Shown here piece after piece: positions 60,301 to 64,000 of a stretch of 64,000 bases of DNA. This DNA is from Bacteroidota bacterium (lineage in GTDB: Bacteria; Bacteroidota; Bacteroidia; Chitinophagales; Chitinophagaceae). A program made the translations under genes and the position numbers. Within the stretch, counting starts at the first letter, position 1. Each line of letters begins with the position of its first letter. Location: the NCBI GenBank assembly GCA_023416995.1, contig JAEZGI010000039.1, positions 62,001 through 126,000 of the forward strand, read 5' to 3'. The notes below the pieces were generated by a model that had not been told where the DNA came from, did not search any database, and was given only the letters and a program-made list of their open reading frames with translations.

Positions 60301-61767
60301 CTTTTGTTCGCTGTCTAATAATGCCTGTTCTGCTTCTTTCTGTGCCGTAATATCCTGTGCAATGCCGAAGCCGCTGGAATCATCAATTACTTTCCCTTTT
60401 ATATACAGGTATCTCAGCCGGCGTTGTTTGGTATACACCCGGATCGAGAACTGGGCCTCATACTCTTTTAAATGTTTGTTCTGTAAGGCTTTTGATATCT
60501 CACTTATAAAAAGATTCTGATCGTCCGCGTAGATAACATCACGAATGAGTGATTCCAGAGAAAAAGATTGCGGCTCTGTGCCTTTAATATCAAGCAAACT
60601 CATAAACTCAGTACTAAGCTGCATCTGCTGATTTACAAAGTCGAGCTTCCACGATCCCATCCGGGCATAAGTCATGGCATAAGAAGAGGTTCGCATTGCG
60701 TCCTGCTTCATTTCTTCTGCCCTTACCTTTTCAGTTACGTTCACACCAATACCCTGGATCTCAAAAACAACTCCGGCTTCATTCTGAAGAGAGATAAATT
60801 CCCATTCGGTCCAAAGATGATCCTTAGTTTTGTTTACGGGCTTGCGGATTACCAGGCGGTGAACTTTGCCCGGATTTTGCCAGCATTCATCTGCCACCTG
60901 TTGACAACGCAACAAATCTTTTGGGTAGATGGAATTGTAATAAGGCATGGAAAGCACTTCCTTTTCATCATAACGGAATGTGTTCAGGAATTCAGGATTG
61001 GCGTATGTGAAATTTCCCGCCCTATTAATGCGGATAACATAGTTCGTTTGTGAGTTGAGAATCGAGGTCAGGTATTTTTTTTCCTGAAGCAGCTCGTTAC
61101 GTGCAAGTTGCAGCTCCTCGTTGTTTTTTTGATTGCTGCGGAACAACGGTTCAATCACAAGTAAAACCAGGCAGCCTAAAGCGATGATGAGCGAAATAAG
61201 TTTTCCTGTGGTGATTTCACCCGTGACCTCCGTTTTCTTACTAACAATACCTGCGAATGTATCCGCCATCTGGCTATAAAGCGGGCCAAGCTGCCTTTCT
61301 GATCTGAGAATATCTGTGAGTAACTTATTGACGTCCTGCTGAGGTAATACTACTACTGTATTTGCTACTTTTCTCGCGCTTCGTGCAAGCACTGCAGCGG
61401 GCACTTCGATGTCGTCGAGATAAGTTTGAAGTTTGGGTTTGAGCGGTGATTGCGAAATATCGGGCAACAACATTTGATCGTGCAGGAACTGGTGCCTGAC
61501 AACAAAGCTGTCAACATTATTTTTGAGGCGAAAGCGAACACCTTCAAGTTCAGTTTCAGCGATACCGCCATGCATCAAAACCAAAGCATCTTTTGAAATA
61601 GCCTGGGAAAGGACGCTTTGACCAGCGGCAAGATGTACCGTATTCACCAGCTTTTTGTTCTGCTCTGGCTGCAACCGCATGGTATAGTACGCAAAGAAAT
61701 TGAACAGAAGGACGCCTGCCAGCAAAACGACTGCTAAACGGAGGGAATTGCGGAACGGACTCTTCAT
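57385..61767 (-). CDS. Hybrid sensor histidine kinase with PAS, GAF and two receiver domains
   Basis: A 1460-residue signalling protein. Order: membrane helix (about 10-30), periplasmic region (30-185), second helix (186-206), four PAS-like regions (about 235-345, 360-475, 490-600 and 625-745), GAF-like region (755-920), HisKA with phosphoacceptor His952 in SHELRTP, HATPase with N box NLLGNAIKF (1065-1073), G1 DTGIG (1106-1110) and G2 GGTGLG (1135-1140), receiver 1 (DD at 1197-1198, phosphoacceptor D1245), receiver 2 (phosphoacceptor D1386 in FMDVNMP). No output domain is attached, so it probably passes phosphate on to another regulator. The periplasmic part (about 150 residues) is helical. 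ATG 61767. No cognate response regulator gene is adjacent in this window. Confidence 0.95.
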   Translation of the reverse strand: MKSPFRNSLRLAVVLLAGVLLFNFFAYYTMRLQPEQNKKLVNTVHLAAGQSVLSQAISKDALVLMHGGIAETELEGVRFRLKNNVDSFVVRHQFLHDQMLLPDISQSPLKPKLQTYLDDIEVPAAVLARSARKVANTVVVLPQQDVNKLLTDILRSERQLGPLYSQMADTFAGIVSKKTEVTGEITTGKLISLIIALGCLVLLVIEPLFRSNQKNNEELQLARNELLQEKKYLTSILNSQTNYVIRINRAGNFTYANPEFLNTFRYDEKEVLSMPYYNSIYPKDLLRCQQVADECWQNPGKVHRLVIRKPVNKTKDHLWTEWEFISLQNEAGVVFEIQGIGVNVTEKVRAEEMKQDAMRTSSYAMTYARMGSWKLDFVNQQMQLSTEFMSLLDIKGTEPQSFSLESLIRDVIYADDQNLFISEISKALQNKHLKEYEAQFSIRVYTKQRRLRYLYIKGKVIDDSSGFGIAQDITAQKEAEQALLDSEQKFRLLAQHSEDIITEALPDGTIQYVSPSVKKLLGYFPTEVEGNKILDYVHPDDRFRFRDLGLKERDAGIEYRTLRYRICKKDEDYIWLETIVKPVKKGDAVVKLICTSRDISERKKSEAEREQLLAEVKQSEELLRTVINSTPDWIFIKDLGHRFLLVNQSFGDSMHIPPQEFVGKNDLEVGFPEELVKGSAEKGIRGFWMDDREVINSGKTKFILEEATLLGGKPQIMSTVKVPLRDGDGYVWGVLGFAHNITEFKKVEDSLRRKDQLLQAIAEATHQLISNNNLEDAIGEAIQLLGIKMQVDSVNVYRNDYNTVKDSYLTSQILQWGSETGDLIQNDSGLQNISVLQDDEIFNTLKNDEIYYGNIKDIKNDDHRRYFENRRYKSLAVLPIFTLHRFWGFVSFADAKEEREWTITEFSILQSFGSTLAAAIERKQMEKELIGARDLAETASKAKSEFMANMSHELRTPMNGIIGFTDLVLTTELQKSQRDYLDNVKKSAYGLLSIINDILDFSKIEAGKLLIDNTAFRLDELVEETIDILTVKAFEKNLEMICQIDPELPSQFAGDPVRIRQILVNLLGNAIKFTQEGEIIISVVRAGQIYLKDHLPYLDLELVVKDTGIGISKEKLKKIFESFTQADSSTTRRYGGTGLGLTISKSLADLMKGDLTVSSEVAQGSVFTLHLSLQVLNEKPQILKTQVPPIGSVMVVDDNQTNLAMMGNIFKYFNIHCHTVSGADEAINTLKTLQDTDVPDLVIVDNNMPGTNGIQLAEKLSRQTTTGTPTILMLSALEKSLYQKQAEQAGISNLLTKPVKLHELYGLLCTFLTDSKSTGGRIAPKIHTINKVTDSANILVVEDDVINMMLISEVLGKMGFTVIKANNGKEALDILTTQMPALVFMDVNMPEMDGFATTRIIRAMEGEFTKLPIIALTADAMLGDKEKCIEAGMTDYISKPFKLEEIEAVLKNQIQPLAYN

Positions 61768-61885
61768 GATTTTTCAGAGGATGACCTCAGACAATTAACT
61801 CGGAAACAGGCTATTCTATTGAACAGCGGCCGATATATTTTTTATTGATATAGGTGTTAACCTTTAGTTGACTGTTTTTTACGAT

Positions 61886-62644
61886 TTAATGTTTTTTAGG
61901 TACGAGCTTCCAGGCATCTTTTACGTACCCTTGTTTAAAGAGGTACGATGTGATTAATAATGCAGTGCAAAAAGCTGATATCACGTTTGTTACAAGATCA
62001 TCCAGTTTAAACTGGTCAGAAGGATTCACATTTAAAAACGCCAGAATTGTCGTTAATACTCCGATAATAACCCAATACTTCAGGATCACCACCCGGATGC
62101 GCACATTCCTGCTGCGTGGCACCTGTAAGATGGCAATAGCGATCACAATAAGGCCGAGAATGGAATTTACATATTGAATGACGAATGGAATCTCAACCGA
62201 TTTACCGAAAACGTCCATATTTCCCTGCAAAGCGGGGTTGTCACGAATAAAAAACCCGTCAAAATGTGAGAAGCTGTCCCAAAACAGGTGGGATGCTGCG
62301 CCGACAGCAATAGATGGAATTACTATAAGCCAGCGTTTTCGGAACTGATCCATCCAGTTTACGTCTTTGTATCGGATCATTTTGATCTGGAGCATCCGCG
62401 GCAGATGCATGATCAGCATTTCTCTTACCACCAGGTGGAAAGCAAAGCTAAGTACAATGCTTACCGGGATGCAAAACCATATGATTCCTAACCAGGTATG
62501 ACTGTGCGTTTTACCCCCGCTTGTAAAGTAAGATTGAAGATCCGGTGCGAGACTTCCGATGATCAGGCCCGTCATCGACACCCATCTTGACGGCAACCAA
62601 TTAAGCGGCAACACAATAGCCGGATGTGAAAGCGTGAAAGGCAT
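61886..62644 (-). CDS. DUF4184 family membrane protein
   Basis: A 252-residue inner-membrane protein with about seven hydrophobic segments. The DUF4184 landmarks are MPFTLSHPAIVLPL at the N terminus, GSLAPDLQSYF at about 30-40 and GAASHLFWDSFSHFDGFF near 115-132. The His/Asp content (SHPAI, APD, SHLFWDSFSH) resembles metal-dependent membrane hydrolases such as YdjM/LexA-regulated type, but the biochemical role is not established. ATG 62644. It lies 29 bases after the mqnC stop and may be co-transcribed with it. Confidence 0.85.
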   Translation of the reverse strand: MPFTLSHPAIVLPLNWLPSRWVSMTGLIIGSLAPDLQSYFTSGGKTHSHTWLGIIWFCIPVSIVLSFAFHLVVREMLIMHLPRMLQIKMIRYKDVNWMDQFRKRWLIVIPSIAVGAASHLFWDSFSHFDGFFIRDNPALQGNMDVFGKSVEIPFVIQYVNSILGLIVIAIAILQVPRSRNVRIRVVILKYWVIIGVLTTILAFLNVNPSDQFKLDDLVTNVISAFCTALLITSYLFKQGYVKDAWKLVPKKH

Positions 62645-62673
62645 TTGTCAATTTAGGTAGAATGTTCCGTAAA

Positions 62674-63795
62674 TCAGTAGTCAATCACCTGTTCTTCCAT
62701 CTGGGGCAGTTGTCGCCATTCGTATTGCTGATTACGCAACTGGGGCTCAAAACCTGCTTCGCGGATCGCATCCTGGATACTTTTGGAAGTGAAGCGATGT
62801 GGTGCACCTGCGGCACTTACCACGTTCTCTTCCAGCATGATGCTTCCAAAATCATTGGCACCAGCAGTGAGACAGATCTGCGCGGTTTGTTTACCGACTG
62901 TTAGCCATGAAGCCTGGATATTTTTAACGTTTGGCAGCATGATACGGCTCATTGCGATCATCCTGATATATTCTTCCTGGGTAGTGAGATTGTGAACTCC
63001 CCTGATGCGGGCGAGTAAGGTATCGACATCCTGGAAGGTCCATGGAATAAAAGCAAGGAAACCTTTAGCGGTTTCAGGTTTGCGCGACTGTACCTCCCGG
63101 ATCTTCGCAAGATGTTCAAAACGTTCGGTGAGCGTTTCAACATGGCCAAACATCATGGTGGCAGAAGTGGTTATATCAAGTTTATGCGCCTCATGCATAA
63201 TGTCCAGCCATTCCTGCGCACCGCATTTTCCTTTGGAAATTAAACGACGTACCCGGTCAGTAAGTATTTCTGCACCGGCACCGGGCAAACTGTCCATACC
63301 CGCTTCTTTGAGCGCCGAAAGCACTTCGCGGTGGGTTGATTTTTCCAGTTTTGTGATATGCGCCACCTCGGGAGGGCCAAGCGTGTGTAACTTTATACCG
63401 GGATACATCGCTTTCAGCTGGCGGAACAGATCAGTATAAAATGACAGCCCTAAACCGGGGTGGTGCCCTCCCTGCAATAAAAGCTGGTCGCCACCCCAGC
63501 GGATGGTCTCTTCAATTTTTTTGCGATAGGTTTCAATATCGGTGATATAAGCCTCCGGATGACCCGGAATGCGGTAGAAATTGCAAAACTTGCAGTTTGC
63601 TATACAAACATTGGTAGTATTTACATTGCGATCAATCTGCCAGGTAACCTTTCCATGGGGAACCTGTTTTTTCCTGAGCTCATCTGCAACGTACATCAGC
63701 TCAGTAAGCGGGGCATTTTCAAATAGAAAAACCCCTTCTTCAACGGATAAAAAGTCAAAATCAAGGGCACGGGCGTAAAGCGAATCCAGTTTCAT
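62674..63795 (-). CDS. mqnC: Cyclic dehypoxanthinyl futalosine synthase
   Basis: A radical SAM enzyme of the futalosine menaquinone pathway that cyclises dehypoxanthine futalosine. 373 residues. The cluster motif is CIANCKFC (cysteines 64, 68, 71), preceded by NVNTTN, and the QLLLQGGHHPGLGLSFYTDLF segment (about 107-127) is characteristic of MqnC rather than MqnE. LIP-type C-terminal parts (GFLAFIPWTFQ, MLPNVKNIQASWLTVG) match the family. The enzyme makes menaquinone, the likely quinone for the cytochrome-linked dehydrogenase upstream in the window. Other mqn genes are not in the window. ATG 63795. Confidence 0.93.
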   Translation of the reverse strand: MKLDSLYARALDFDFLSVEEGVFLFENAPLTELMYVADELRKKQVPHGKVTWQIDRNVNTTNVCIANCKFCNFYRIPGHPEAYITDIETYRKKIEETIRWGGDQLLLQGGHHPGLGLSFYTDLFRQLKAMYPGIKLHTLGPPEVAHITKLEKSTHREVLSALKEAGMDSLPGAGAEILTDRVRRLISKGKCGAQEWLDIMHEAHKLDITTSATMMFGHVETLTERFEHLAKIREVQSRKPETAKGFLAFIPWTFQDVDTLLARIRGVHNLTTQEEYIRMIAMSRIMLPNVKNIQASWLTVGKQTAQICLTAGANDFGSIMLEENVVSAAGAPHRFTSKSIQDAIREAGFEPQLRNQQYEWRQLPQMEEQVIDY

Positions 63796-63814
63796 AAATT
63801 CTCAAGGTATTCTG

Positions 63815-63822
63815 CAAAAATA
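63815..63822 (-). promoter_or_regulatory. Candidate -7 box for mqnC
   Basis: On the minus strand TATTTTTG fits TAnnTTTG and lies 19 bases before the mqnC ATG. No exact -33 TTG; the best is TTC 15 bases upstream. Confidence 0.4.
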
Positions 63823-63954
63823 CTAAACGTAAAACGGAACCGCTTAGTTTAAAAACTTTTCACGGAGGGGGGCGGCCTGCCGACCACATAGAAATTTTTG
63901 TTAACTTCTGGTCTCGCACGAAATTATCGTGAGATGGAATCCTGAATACCGATC

Positions 63955-64000
63955 ATGCGCTTGCCTGCAATTGTCATATGTTTCCTGCTCGCCTGTTCCT
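63955..64000 (+). CDS. Lipoprotein gene, N-terminal fragment
   Basis: An ATG at 63955 opens a frame that runs off the window: MRLPAIVICFLLACS, with lipobox LLAC and lipidated cysteine at residue 14. Fifteen codons are visible. The preceding 159-base gap holds no other gene, so this is probably a real lipoprotein start, but nothing of the mature protein can be seen. Confidence 0.55.
   Translation, partial: MRLPAIVICFLLACS

Overview
The window looks like a chromosomal segment of a Gram-negative member of the Bacteroidota, most likely near the Chitinophagaceae. The evidence is a T9SS C-terminal sorting domain, two outer-membrane receptors of the carboxypeptidase-regulatory/plug/barrel type, many short lipoproteins, KdsB (LPS Kdo pathway), MqnC (futalosine menaquinone route), an RpoN lacking bacterial NtrC-type neighbours, and several upstream TAnnTTTG boxes of the Bacteroidota sigma-factor type. 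I saw no tRNA, rRNA, CRISPR array, insertion sequence, integrase or prophage gene. Most of the window is ordinary chromosome with genes on both strands in short operons.

Layout. 1-5.5 kb: zinc-ribbon fragment, fatty acid hydroxylase family protein, kdsB coupled to a ROK kinase, large AsmA-type protein. 5.6-11.1 kb: mgsA, T9SS-sorted protein, recA, M1-type peptidase, OmpA lipoprotein. 11.1-17.5 kb: tiny lipoproteins, TonB-type receptor, AraC regulator, TspO-like protein, META-domain lipoprotein, phosphodiesterase-like protein. 17.5-29.3 kb: UvrD/PcrA helicase, ABC-F ATPase, two unknown lipoproteins, acyltransferase, B12-type radical SAM protein with an ArsC/Spx-like protein, ECF sigma factor overlapping a membrane protein that may be its regulator.

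29.3-40.9 kb is the most interesting part: a sugar-oxidation island. It holds three TIM-barrel epimerase/isomerase proteins, two Gfo/Idh/MocA oxidoreductases, two tandem DUF1080 (3-keto-disaccharide hydrolase family) lipoproteins, a cytochrome c lipoprotein, an MFS sugar transporter, a GMC flavoprotein with a C-x5-C-x3-C cluster motif and its Tat-signal partner (gluconate 2-dehydrogenase subunit 3 family). One TIM barrel and one Gfo/Idh protein have no export signal; the others carry twin-arginine signals. I infer a glycoside breakdown pathway through 3-keto sugars that runs in the periplasm, coupled to respiration, and is continued or mirrored in the cytoplasm, with the MFS carrier linking the two.

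40.9-53 kb: SnoaL-like protein, small membrane protein, GH25 lysozyme, SPASM radical SAM, MarR regulator, GHL10 glycosidase-like protein, AhpD-like protein, secreted protein of unknown role, rpoN with a PAP2-like membrane protein, L,D-transpeptidase-like protein, AI-2E-type permease, MATE exporter. 53-64 kb: receptor with a polyglycine insert, small unknown genes, a 1460-residue hybrid histidine kinase with four PAS-like regions, a GAF-like region and two receiver domains, DUF4184 protein, mqnC, and the first 15 codons of a lipoprotein gene at the right edge. Function calls rest on motif recognition only; no database search was run.
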